From positions 555,149-619,148 of the forward strand of contig NZ_JAKGTH010000007.1 of assembly GCF_021568705.1 (NCBI RefSeq): a DNA stretch of 64,000 nucleotides, written 5' to 3'. A model generated the notes under the pieces. That model had not been told where the DNA came from, did not search any database, and saw only the letters and a list, made by a program, of their open reading frames with translations. Source of the stretch: Gillisia lutea. Lineage in GTDB: Bacteria; Bacteroidota; Bacteroidia; Flavobacteriales; Flavobacteriaceae. Below are positions 37,137 through 45,670 of this stretch, in pieces (the first letter of the stretch is position 1; each line of letters begins with the position of its first letter). The position numbers and the translations under genes were made by a program.

Positions 37137-38075
37137 TTACTTTACGGCAGTGGTTTCAACCATTTCATTTTCTGCCATTTCTGGTGTTTCTACACCTGTC
37201 TCATCTACCCATAATTCTCCCTGAGGATCTTTAGGTTCTGCGGGAGTGGTTCTGTGCAGACTTATAACATAACTTGCAACCTGAGCAATTTCCCCCGGTT
37301 TAAGATCAGATTTCCAGGCAACCATACCTTTTCCATCGCGGCCTCCTTCAGAAATTGTATGAAATACGTTTTTGATACCTCCTCCCAGAATCCAGTAATC
37401 ATCGGTTAAATTAGGACCAATTCCGCCGCCGCCATCAGCTTTGTGGCAGGCAACACAACTCGTCGCAAAAATTGATTTTCCGGCATTCAGATCACTTGCT
37501 TCTGTAAGTAATTCTACAGTATTAACATCAATAAGATCTTTAGCAGTCTTTTTATAGGCTTCAATTTCCAGTTTGGCTTCTGCCACAGCTATTTCATATT
37601 CTGTCTTTTGATCGTTCCCATCAAAAATGTGATAGCGTGCCAGATAAACAACAGCGAAAATAATGGTAGCATAAAACCCATATACCCACCATGGCGGAAG
37701 GTTGTTATCCAGCTCCATAATTCCATCATAGTTATGATCTAAAATGATCTCGTGCTCTTCCTCTATAGGCTTGCTTCCCAATAACTTTTTATAGGTCTTC
37801 TTAAGCCATTTGAACTGGTTTGCTTTTGCTACTGCTTTTTCTTCGTTCAAACGGGCCTGAACTTCCGGCTTCAATGTTTTAAATAATATCGATTTTAATG
37901 CTTCTACCGAAAGTTCGCCGGCAATATAGAATAGAACAATAACACCAACAATAAGCCATAATGAGGGTTGGTCTACAAAAATTGAACGGTCTCCGGTAGA
38001 GCCTATATAGTTTAGGAAGAAATAGCCTATTAAGGTAAAAACAATGATTCTTATGTAAGATGCGTTGGTTCTCAT
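37137..38075 (-). CDS. ccoP: cbb3 oxidase subunit CcoP, monoheme
   Basis: A 312-residue membrane-anchored cytochrome c subunit. Two N-terminal hydrophobic segments (about 8-25 and 38-55), a cytoplasmic loop and another transmembrane segment (about 130-148, after the conserved NNLPPWWVYGF) precede one periplasmic cytochrome domain. Only one CxxCH is present: Cys207-V-A-Cys210-His211. Proteobacterial CcoP normally has two hemes, so this is the short Bacteroidota form. An axial Met is likely in GKGMVAWKSDL. Its end lies 27 bases before the cupin gene, and its start overlaps ccoQ by four bases. Confidence 0.93.
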   Translation of the reverse strand: MRTNASYIRIIVFTLIGYFFLNYIGSTGDRSIFVDQPSLWLIVGVIVLFYIAGELSVEALKSILFKTLKPEVQARLNEEKAVAKANQFKWLKKTYKKLLGSKPIEEEHEIILDHNYDGIMELDNNLPPWWVYGFYATIIFAVVYLARYHIFDGNDQKTEYEIAVAEAKLEIEAYKKTAKDLIDVNTVELLTEASDLNAGKSIFATSCVACHKADGGGGIGPNLTDDYWILGGGIKNVFHTISEGGRDGKGMVAWKSDLKPGEIAQVASYVISLHRTTPAEPKDPQGELWVDETGVETPEMAENEMVETTAVK

Positions 38076-38260
38076 AAAAGCTCGGTGTTATCTTGATTAT
38101 CTAATGGTAGATTGCTCACTTCGATTATATGTTCTTTTTTAGCAGTATATACCCACCAAAAAAGTCCGACAAAAAAAATGAAGAATATAAGCAGAGAGAT
38201 AATTGGGTATATTTCAACCCCATCTATATGTTCCAGGTTTTGTTTTACGTATTTAAGCAT
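38072..38260 (-). CDS. ccoQ: CcoQ-like small subunit
   Basis: A 62-residue protein with one transmembrane helix (about residues 19-37, IISLLIFFIFFVGLFWWVY) and a charged C-terminus with TAKKEHI. Size, topology and location between the ccoNO fusion and ccoP identify it as CcoQ, a stabilising subunit. It overlaps ccoP by four bases (ATGA). Confidence 0.8.
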   Translation of the reverse strand: MLKYVKQNLEHIDGVEIYPIISLLIFFIFFVGLFWWVYTAKKEHIIEVSNLPLDNQDNTELL

Positions 38261-38265
38261 AGCTA

Positions 38266-40467
38266 TTAGTTTTTGTGCTCGGTTACAGTGGTACTTGTTT
38301 TAATCTTGATATCAGTCCCTAATCGCTGTATATAGGCTATTAGAGCAACAATTTCCCGGTTACGCATTTCTACGAATTCCTCTCCATTCTCCTGGGCATA
38401 TTTTTTATCGGCTTCATAGGTTTTGGCAAAATCAGGATCGGTATATAAGTTCTTTTCAATTTGTGTTCCCTGTTCCAGCATCAACTGCTGTGCATTTTCT
38501 ATTTCTGCTTCAGAATAAGGTACTCCCAACGAGATCATAGCCTTCATTTTATCTTCGGTAAGGCCTTTATTTAATTCGGTATTTATTAACCATTTATAGG
38601 ATGGCATAATAGAACCTGCTGAGGTACTTTGCGGATCGTACATATGATTTAAGTGCCAGTTATCGGAGTATTTTCCACCCACTCTAAATAGATCTGGTCC
38701 TGTGCGTTTACTGCCCCATAAAAATGGATGATCATACACGTATTCTCCTGACTTTGAATATTCTCCATATCGTTCTACTTCGCTTCTGAAGGGTCTTATC
38801 ATTTGAGAATGGCATGAAACACAACCTTCCCTTATATAGATATCACGTCCTTCCAATTCTAATGGGGTATAAGGCTTAACTGTTGAAATTATAGGAACAT
38901 AATCGTCGACTAATAATGATGGTATAATTTGTACCATTCCACCTATAAGAATTGCAATGGTAGCAAAGATGGTTAGTTTTACAGGGCGGCGTTCCAGCCA
39001 AGTATGATAACCTTCGGTAGCGGTGCGTTTTTTAGTTACCCTTTGCAAAGGCAAAGCTTCGGCAAGCTCATCGGTTACCTTACTTCCTTGTTTTATAGTT
39101 TTTACGATATTATAGAGCATAATAAAAGCTCCTACTATGTACAGGCTACCCCCAATGGCTCTCATCCAGTACATGGGGATAATTTCAGTAAGTGTTTCTA
39201 AGAAGTTTCCATAGGTAAGTGTGCCGTCGGGATTAAACTGTTTCCACATAGAGGCCTGTACAAACCCCGCCACATACATAGGCAAAGCATACATTATTAT
39301 TCCAAGGGTTCCTACCCAGAAGTGGGCATTTGCCAGCTTAGTAGACCAAAGGGTGGTTTTAAATAAACGAGGTACCATCCAATAGATCATCCCGAAAGTA
39401 AGAAATCCATTCCAGCCTAGTGCTCCCACGTGTACATGCGCAATAACCCAGTCGCTGAAGTGGGCAATGGCATTTACATTTTTAAGGGATAACATAGGGC
39501 CTTCAAAAGTGGCCATCCCGTATGCTGTTATTGCTACCACCATGAATTTTAGAACAGGATCGGTACGTACTTTATCCCATGCGCCGCGAAGCGTTAATAA
39601 CCCGTTGATCATCCCACCCCAAGATGGTGCGATAAGCATTATGGAAAATGCAACTCCCAGATTTTGTGCCCAGTCTGGTAATGCCGAATATAGCAGATGA
39701 TGCGGTCCTGCCCAGATGTAAATGAATATAAGAGACCAGAAATGAACTATGGAAAGTCGGTATGAGTATACAGGCCTATTGGCTGCTTTTGGGACAAAAT
39801 AATACATTAGGCCTAAAAAAGGTGTGGTAAGGAAAAAGGCTACGGCGTTATGCCCATACCACCATTGCACCAAAGCATCCTGCACCCCGGCATATACCGA
39901 ATAACTCTTTAGGGCACTTACCGGTAGTTCAATACTATTAACAATATGAAGTACAGCTACAGTAACGAATGTTCCTAAATAGAACCAGATTGCAACATAA
40001 AGATGACGCTGTCTTCTTTTAAGAATAGTACCAATTAGGTTCGCTCCAAATGCTACCCAAATTATTGCTATGGCAATATCGAAAGGCCATTCTAACTCGG
40101 CATACTCTTTAGAAGTGGTATAACCCAGGGGAAGTGTAATTGCTGCACCTACTATAATTGCCTGCCATCCCCAGAAATTAATATTGCTTAACCAATCCTT
40201 CCACATACGAGCTTTAAGTAAGCGTTGTGTAGAGTAATATACTCCAGCAAAAATAGCGTTTCCTACAAATGCGAAAATTACAGCATTGGTATGTAACGGG
40301 CGCAATCTACCAAAGCTCAGCCAGGAGATCCCATCAGTTACATTAGGAAATAAAAACATGAAGGCGAGCAGTAATCCAACGCTCATACCTATAAGACCCC
40401 AAAATATGGTGGCATTAATAAATTTCTTAACGATCTTATTATCGTAATAGAACTGTTCTACTTGCAT
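38266..40467 (-). CDS. ccoNO: cbb3 oxidase CcoN-CcoO fusion subunit
   Basis: A 733-residue fusion of the catalytic subunit and the monoheme cytochrome subunit, as in other Bacteroidota. The N-terminal heme-copper domain (about 1-460) shows RLRPLHTNAV (His59, low-spin heme ligand), WWYGHNAVAF (His206, CuB), AGPHHLLYSA (His256/His257, CuB) and VIAHVHVGALGWNG (His344/346, heme ligands). A linker and one transmembrane segment (about 497-514) are followed by the CcoO domain. It has Cys549-V-S-Cys552-His553 and the conserved SQMIRPFRSEVERYG. It reduces oxygen with high affinity. Confidence 0.96.
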   Translation of the reverse strand: MQVEQFYYDNKIVKKFINATIFWGLIGMSVGLLLAFMFLFPNVTDGISWLSFGRLRPLHTNAVIFAFVGNAIFAGVYYSTQRLLKARMWKDWLSNINFWGWQAIIVGAAITLPLGYTTSKEYAELEWPFDIAIAIIWVAFGANLIGTILKRRQRHLYVAIWFYLGTFVTVAVLHIVNSIELPVSALKSYSVYAGVQDALVQWWYGHNAVAFFLTTPFLGLMYYFVPKAANRPVYSYRLSIVHFWSLIFIYIWAGPHHLLYSALPDWAQNLGVAFSIMLIAPSWGGMINGLLTLRGAWDKVRTDPVLKFMVVAITAYGMATFEGPMLSLKNVNAIAHFSDWVIAHVHVGALGWNGFLTFGMIYWMVPRLFKTTLWSTKLANAHFWVGTLGIIMYALPMYVAGFVQASMWKQFNPDGTLTYGNFLETLTEIIPMYWMRAIGGSLYIVGAFIMLYNIVKTIKQGSKVTDELAEALPLQRVTKKRTATEGYHTWLERRPVKLTIFATIAILIGGMVQIIPSLLVDDYVPIISTVKPYTPLELEGRDIYIREGCVSCHSQMIRPFRSEVERYGEYSKSGEYVYDHPFLWGSKRTGPDLFRVGGKYSDNWHLNHMYDPQSTSAGSIMPSYKWLINTELNKGLTEDKMKAMISLGVPYSEAEIENAQQLMLEQGTQIEKNLYTDPDFAKTYEADKKYAQENGEEFVEMRNREIVALIAYIQRLGTDIKIKTSTTVTEHKN

Positions 40468-40469
40468 AG

Positions 40470-40685
40470 TTATTTCAATTTCTGGTGTTGGTTATTAGTA
40501 TGTTCATTCTGTGGTTTTTCCTGTTCAGGAGCTTTTTCCTTGATAAGTTCATCTTCAAAAAGCATTCGTATGGATGGAGTATAGGTGTCGTCGTACTGAC
40601 CTTCTTTTACCGAAAAAATAAAGGCTACAAAGAATACGAGTGCAACTATTACACTTATTGCAAGCAGCATGTAAATAATATTCAT
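40470..40685 (-). CDS. ccoS: CcoS, cbb3 maturation factor
   Basis: A 71-residue protein with one N-terminal transmembrane helix (IIYMLLAISVIVALVFFVAFIF), then SVKEGQYDDTYTPSIRMLFED, the CcoS signature in which the D-D-x-x-T-P-x-x-R-x-L-F pattern is clear. CcoS is needed for inserting heme and copper cofactors. It is the first gene of the cbb3 structural operon; its promoter overlaps the end of ccoI. Confidence 0.9.
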   Translation of the reverse strand: MNIIYMLLAISVIVALVFFVAFIFSVKEGQYDDTYTPSIRMLFEDELIKEKAPEQEKPQNEHTNNQHQKLK

Positions 40686-40705
40686 ATCTGGGTGGTACTA
40701 TGGTG

Positions 40706-40748
40706 TAAAAATACTTGGCTTCATTAGCTTAAAAGATGACGTAGATCA
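40706..40748 (-). promoter_or_regulatory. Fnr/Crp-type operator and -7 element for ccoS-ccoNO operon
   Basis: TGACGTAGATCA (40737-40748) is a TGAC-N4-ATCA site whose last bases are the ccoI stop codon. The minus strand then has TATTTTTA (complement of 40706-40713), one mismatch from TAnnTTTG. The operator centre (40742.5) is 36.5 bases from the last base of the -7 box, the same as in ftsH and hemN. This would let the cbb3 structural genes be transcribed separately from ccoI. Confidence 0.65.
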
Positions 40749-43169
40749 GGTTTTGGCTTTTTTGATCATTAATTTCCTTCCCAATATATTGGTTGCAACT
40801 GTGGTAAAAATCACGATACTTATGGAGCTTAATGGCATTAGAATAGCAGCTACTACAGGAGCAAGATTCCCGGTAATGGCAAACAGCAATCCTATAATAT
40901 TGTAAAAGAGAGAGAAGAGAAAACTCCATTTAATAACGCTTACACCTTTCCTTGAAAGTTTTACAAAGTCATAAAGATCCTTAAAACGAGAAGCATCAAG
41001 TATCCCATCGCAGGCAGGTGAGAAAACATTTATATTTTCAGAAATCACAATTCCCACATTGCTTTGTGCCAATGCTCCCGAATCGTTCAAACCATCCCCA
41101 ACCATCATTACTTTCCTACCTAGTTTCTGGAGCTGTTTAATATATTCCAGCTTATCTTTTGGTTTCTGATTAAAGAGAAGTTGGGTATCTTTTGGTAGCA
41201 GTTCTTCCAAATGCCGCTTTTCTCCATCATTATCGCCACTAAGGATAATGATCTCAGCATGCTGCTTCAATCTATCGAAAATCTCCTGAATTCCGTTTCT
41301 ATATTGATTATAAAAGATATAACAGCCCTTATAAGTGTTGTTGCTGCTTATATGTACTTCAGTGCGTTTGTAATTTTCCTTTGTAGCTAACTTGTCTTCA
41401 GTTGGGTTTGAACTTTCAACAAAATCGAAGGAACCAATCCTTATACTATCCTGATTAATTGTCCCCGAGATTCCTTTCCCTATTTCTTCTTCAAATTCAT
41501 CCAAGGTTTCTATATCATTTTCCTGAAGCATTTTATATAAACTTCGACTCAAAGGATGGTTAGAGGCCCTAAGGGTACTGGTAAGCAATGTGATTTCTTG
41601 TTCGGTAAGAGTAATCCCTTCGTAACTAATGAGGTTTTTCGTATTTGAAGTGAGCGTACCTGTTTTATCGAAGACAACGGTATCGATATGCGACATTTGT
41701 TCGATAACACTGGTGTCTTTTATATAGAGCTTGTGCCTTCCAAAAATTCGCAGCAAATTGCCTAAAGTGAAAGGTGCTGCCAGAGCAATTGCACAGGGGC
41801 AGGCAACTATAAGAACAGCGGTAAAAACATTAAGAGCTTTTGAAGGATCTGCAATCATCCAGAAAAGAGTGGCGATAAATGCGATGCTAAGGATACCTAT
41901 GGTAAATTTCTTGCTTATTCTATCGGTTAGAGATTGAAAATTGCTTTGTTTGGTTTTGCTGAAAATTTCATTGCTCCATAGTTGGGTAAGGTAACTTTGC
42001 TCTACAGGTTTAATCACTTCAAGTTCTATGATGCCCGCTTGCTGTTTTCCGCCTGCAAAAAGTTTATCACCAGATCGTTTTGCTACAGGTTCGGCTTCCC
42101 CGGTTACGAAACTGTAGTCGATAAGGGCGCTACCTTTAATAAGAATAGAATCTACGGGAATGAGCTCAGAATTTCGAATAAGGATACGATCTCCTGTTTT
42201 TAGATCGTATATCTGTGCTTGCTCTTCTGAAGTAGATTTTTCAGGATCTTGGAAAATTCGGGTAACGGCAATTGGGAAATACGATTTATAATCGCGCTCA
42301 AATGATAGGAATGCGTAGGTTTTCTGTTGAAAAAACCTTCCTAAGAGCAAAAAGAAAATGAGGCCAGCCAGACTGTCGAAAAATCCAGTACCAAGGTCAA
42401 AGATGATTTCTGCAGTAGAACGAATGAACAATACCGAAATTCCAATAGCGATGGGTACGTCTATATTTAAAATTTTGGAGCGTAAACCTTTATAGGCAGA
42501 GATGAAATAATCACGCCCCGAGTAGAAAACCACCGGAAGGGAGAATGCGAACATTAGCCATCTAAAGATATATTTGAACTTTTCTAACCAGAATTCGTTC
42601 ACTTCAAAATATTCGGGAAAGGATAAGAACATAATATTCCCAAAGGCGAAGCCTGCGACTCCTAATTTATATATAAGGCTTCTATCAACTTTTTTCTCTT
42701 TTTTTTCAAAATCGTCCAGGGAAATACTGGGTTCGTAACCAATTCTGCATAAAAGTACAACAAGGTTTTTAAGGGAGAGCTGCTCAGAGTTATAAGTAAT
42801 ACGAATCGATTTTTCGGGAAAATTTACCTGTGTATTCTTTACCGAAGCATCGATTTTGCTGAGGTTTTCCAATACCCAGATGCATGAGCTGCAATGAATA
42901 CTTGGGATGATAAAGGAAACTACCTGGGTATCTTGCTCATTAAATTCCAGCAAGCGCTCTACAATAGCTTCATTCTCAAGAAAGTTAAATTTAGCTTCAT
43001 TTAGGCTAGGGGAGGTTCCCGGTGACTCATCCAGATTATAATAGTAGGAAAGGTCATTTTCCTGCAAGATGTCAAAAACCGTTTTACAACCATTACAGCA
43101 AAATACCTTATCCAAATGTGTTATTGCAGTGTTGCTACAATTATCACCACAATGATAACATTTGTCCAT
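40746..43169 (-). CDS. ccoI: Copper-transporting P1B-type ATPase CcoI
   Basis: An 807-residue copper pump that supplies copper for cbb3 assembly. The N-terminus has a cysteine-rich metal-binding segment (MDKCYHCGDNC...FCCNGC, typical of the FixI/CcoI branch), then an HMA domain with Cys93-S-S-Cys96. The membrane CPC motif is at 457-459 (VACPCAIALA), the phosphorylation site is DKTGT with Asp501, and GEAEPV (actuator loop) and GDGLNDSGALAQ (hinge) are present. The gene ends 60 bases before ccoS. Its promoter also carries a TGAC-N4-GTCA site. Confidence 0.95.
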   Translation of the reverse strand: MDKCYHCGDNCSNTAITHLDKVFCCNGCKTVFDILQENDLSYYYNLDESPGTSPSLNEAKFNFLENEAIVERLLEFNEQDTQVVSFIIPSIHCSSCIWVLENLSKIDASVKNTQVNFPEKSIRITYNSEQLSLKNLVVLLCRIGYEPSISLDDFEKKEKKVDRSLIYKLGVAGFAFGNIMFLSFPEYFEVNEFWLEKFKYIFRWLMFAFSLPVVFYSGRDYFISAYKGLRSKILNIDVPIAIGISVLFIRSTAEIIFDLGTGFFDSLAGLIFFLLLGRFFQQKTYAFLSFERDYKSYFPIAVTRIFQDPEKSTSEEQAQIYDLKTGDRILIRNSELIPVDSILIKGSALIDYSFVTGEAEPVAKRSGDKLFAGGKQQAGIIELEVIKPVEQSYLTQLWSNEIFSKTKQSNFQSLTDRISKKFTIGILSIAFIATLFWMIADPSKALNVFTAVLIVACPCAIALAAPFTLGNLLRIFGRHKLYIKDTSVIEQMSHIDTVVFDKTGTLTSNTKNLISYEGITLTEQEITLLTSTLRASNHPLSRSLYKMLQENDIETLDEFEEEIGKGISGTINQDSIRIGSFDFVESSNPTEDKLATKENYKRTEVHISSNNTYKGCYIFYNQYRNGIQEIFDRLKQHAEIIILSGDNDGEKRHLEELLPKDTQLLFNQKPKDKLEYIKQLQKLGRKVMMVGDGLNDSGALAQSNVGIVISENINVFSPACDGILDASRFKDLYDFVKLSRKGVSVIKWSFLFSLFYNIIGLLFAITGNLAPVVAAILMPLSSISIVIFTTVATNILGRKLMIKKAKT

Positions 43170-43193
43170 ACGCGTTTTAAATTTGTGCAGGAC

Positions 43194-43235
43194 AAAGGAA
43201 AAAATCTCATGTTTTATAAAAGATGACCTTTGTCA
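43194..43235 (-). promoter_or_regulatory. Fnr/Crp-type operator for ccoI
   Basis: TGACCTTTGTCA (43224-43235) is a perfect TGAC-N4-GTCA match. A weaker -7-like TTCCTTTG (complement of 43194-43201) lies 35.5 bases from its centre, one base short of the usual spacing in this window. The site could also influence the divergent gene at 43305. Confidence 0.55.
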
Positions 43236-43304
43236 GTTTAGGCCATACTTTTTATAATAGTCTTATGAATATTTGAAAACACTTTTTTGTAAATTAAAGG
43301 AAAA

Positions 43305-43529
43305 ATGAAAAATACAGCGATGATATTATTAGGGGTAACTAGCCTTATTTTAATAGCTATTGTGGTGCTGGTTTCTGTCGAATTCTCCTTTTCATTAATC
43401 TTTTATCTTACCTGCATTGGTCAAATTCTATTACTAGTAACGGTCTACAAAATATTGACCGATGATTATTCTACCGATAAGACTTTTGACGATTTTTATG
43501 AAGATTATCCTATAGACCGAGAGAAATAA
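43305..43529 (+). CDS. Small membrane protein, function unknown
   Basis: A 74-residue protein with two predicted transmembrane segments (about 5-25 and 29-50) and an acidic C-terminal tail (DDFYEDYPIDREK). It is divergent from ccoI and shares the intergenic region that holds the TGAC-N4-GTCA site. No family is recognised. Confidence 0.6.
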   Translation: MKNTAMILLGVTSLILIAIVVLVSVEFSFSLIFYLTCIGQILLLVTVYKILTDDYSTDKTFDDFYEDYPIDREK

Positions 43530-43663
43530 GTGAACTCCCCATTCAGTTATTTAAAATGCCAAAGAATTGATTTAAAAGGATGATATTTTGATGTGAATGA
43601 CCGGCAGCAGTAAAATTTTAAACAAAATAATGTTTAAATTGTATACGCTAAAGTGACATAATT

Positions 43664-44428
43664 ATGAAAGCACTTATAGTGGATGACGAGGTCTTAGCAC
43701 GAAAAAGGATTTTAAATCTGCTTACTTCTGTAGAAAAAATTACGGTAATAGAAGAATGTTCCAATGGGAAATCGGCTATTACCCGAATCAATGAGCTTAA
43801 GCCCGATCTGGTTTTCTTAGATATCAATATGAAGGATATGAACGGTTTTGATGTGCTACAGAACGTGGAAGTTAGTCCTAAACCTATAGTGGTATTCGTA
43901 ACAGCTTATGATCACTATGCGCTTAAAGCCTTCGATTTTGAAGCTTTCGATTTTTTGCTTAAACCTTACCGAGACGAACGATTTTATAAAACAGTAGATA
44001 AACTTCTTAAACTCACCAAACCTGAAATTGAAATAGATTTTGAAAAGAAGATGCGAGAATTCTTCAAGCTGAATTCTATGAAAAGGCAGGCAGAGGAGTT
44101 AACACCAAGACTTCCTGTAAAACAAGGACATCGCACTATTTTACTGGATCCTGAAAAAATTAAATATATATGTGCTTCAGGGTACTATGCCGAGATCTAT
44201 ACAGAAGATAAAAAATACCTCCTTCGAGAATCTTTAAAGAATCTCATTAAGTTACTGAGTAAGAAAATATTTTGCAGAGTGCATAGGTCGGCAATTGTAA
44301 ATATCAATTATATACAAGAGATCGTGCATTCCGATTATTCAGAACTGGACGTTAGAATGCAGGATAACAAATTAATTAGGGTAAGTAAATCCAATAAAAA
44401 GGATTTTCTTCTTCAACTAGGTATCTAA
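43664..44428 (+). CDS. LytTR-family response regulator
   Basis: A 254-residue regulator with an N-terminal receiver domain (acidic pocket VDDEV at 6-10, phosphoacceptor Asp53 in LVFLDINMKD, VFVTAYDHYALKAF) and a C-terminal LytTR DNA-binding domain (about 150-254; GYYAEIYTEDKKYLLRESL, FCRVHRSAIVNINYI). It is one base from the kinase gene, so the two form a LytS/LytR-type pair. Targets cannot be inferred from the sequence. Confidence 0.92.
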   Translation: MKALIVDDEVLARKRILNLLTSVEKITVIEECSNGKSAITRINELKPDLVFLDINMKDMNGFDVLQNVEVSPKPIVVFVTAYDHYALKAFDFEAFDFLLKPYRDERFYKTVDKLLKLTKPEIEIDFEKKMREFFKLNSMKRQAEELTPRLPVKQGHRTILLDPEKIKYICASGYYAEIYTEDKKYLLRESLKNLIKLLSKKIFCRVHRSAIVNINYIQEIVHSDYSELDVRMQDNKLIRVSKSNKKDFLLQLGI

Positions 44429-44429
44429 A

Positions 44430-45539
44430 ATGAGCTTAACAGGTTTAAAAAAGAAATATATAGACGGCAGATTGATACTTCTGCTGGCAGCTTTCTACAC
44501 CCTCTACTATGTCATTTTTATTATAAAGACGGCTTATATGAGAGCATATGTGTATAATGATATAAAATACTCGCTTTGGCATCTTATTGTAAATGGATAT
44601 TTTATAGACTGGGTCGTGGTGGTGGCTTATATGACGTTTATTGCAGTTAGTACAAAACGCCTTATTATACGAAAGGTACCTTGGAAGAAAATTTTCTTTT
44701 TGCATTTAACGCTTTCTATTTTTATAGGAGTTATAATTAGGTTGCTAATTAGCTTGATAAGTATTTTAAAAGGTGAAATGAGCTTTAATGAGTTCGATGT
44801 TCGGGAGAATATCAATGGATTCATGTATGTGCTGGATCTTAATTTCCTGATCTATTTTGCCATGATATTTATTATATATGTCTATTATTATGTAGGACAG
44901 GTGAGAGAAGCTGAAGAAAAACGCGGTTTGCTAGAAGCGCAACTTCTCAATACCAGAATGAAAATGCTCACCTCTCAACTACAACCTCATTTTTTATTCA
45001 ATACCCTAAATAGTATTTCCAGTTTGGTGGAAATAGATGCAAAGGCTGCCCAGAATACTATTGCCGATCTTAGTGATTTTCTTCGCGAGATCCTTTATAA
45101 CAGCGATGCTAAATTTATCCCTATTGAAAAGGAGCTTACCGTGCTGGAATATTATCTCAATTTGGTTAAGATTCGTTTTTCCGATCATTTGGAAATTGAA
45201 AAACAGGTAGATCCTGCTTTACTGAAGGTTAAAATTCCTGCTATGATACTTCAGCCTTTGGTAGAGAATTCTATTAAGCACGGTTATTCGTATAATCATA
45301 CGCACTTAAAAATTATAATCAGTATCCAAAGACAAGGGGATTTCATAATTGTAAAAGTGGAAAATAACGGGAAATTAATGACAGAAAGCCTTGAGGGATT
45401 GCTGAAAAAAGGGGTTGGGCTTTCAAATCTTAACGAAAGACTGATCAATTTATATGGTGAAACCGATTATTTCGAAATGAAGAATAAATTAGACGGTACA
45501 GGAGTGATAACCATTATCAAGATCCCAATTAAAAATTAA
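44430..45539 (+). CDS. LytS-family membrane sensor histidine kinase
   Basis: A 369-residue kinase with about four transmembrane segments (14-35, 55-75, 86-112, 132-155), a short coiled coil, then the His_kinase domain. LQPHFLFNTLNSISSL (phosphoacceptor His187) and an HATPase_c region with LVENSIKHGYSYN and GVGLSNLNERL follow. It has no periplasmic ligand domain, which is common in this group. It is paired with the response regulator immediately upstream. Confidence 0.92.
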   Translation: MSLTGLKKKYIDGRLILLLAAFYTLYYVIFIIKTAYMRAYVYNDIKYSLWHLIVNGYFIDWVVVVAYMTFIAVSTKRLIIRKVPWKKIFFLHLTLSIFIGVIIRLLISLISILKGEMSFNEFDVRENINGFMYVLDLNFLIYFAMIFIIYVYYYVGQVREAEEKRGLLEAQLLNTRMKMLTSQLQPHFLFNTLNSISSLVEIDAKAAQNTIADLSDFLREILYNSDAKFIPIEKELTVLEYYLNLVKIRFSDHLEIEKQVDPALLKVKIPAMILQPLVENSIKHGYSYNHTHLKIIISIQRQGDFIIVKVENNGKLMTESLEGLLKKGVGLSNLNERLINLYGETDYFEMKNKLDGTGVITIIKIPIKN

Positions 45540-45670
45540 AGCAGAGAATTTATGTGTAACATTCATATTTTTTAGTTCTATAAATTGATATTTTGTCGTT
45601 ATCTGAATTGAAAATTTTTTTAACTTGCTGACTATAAGAGGTGTTGTAATTAGAGTCTCTTAAGTACCAC

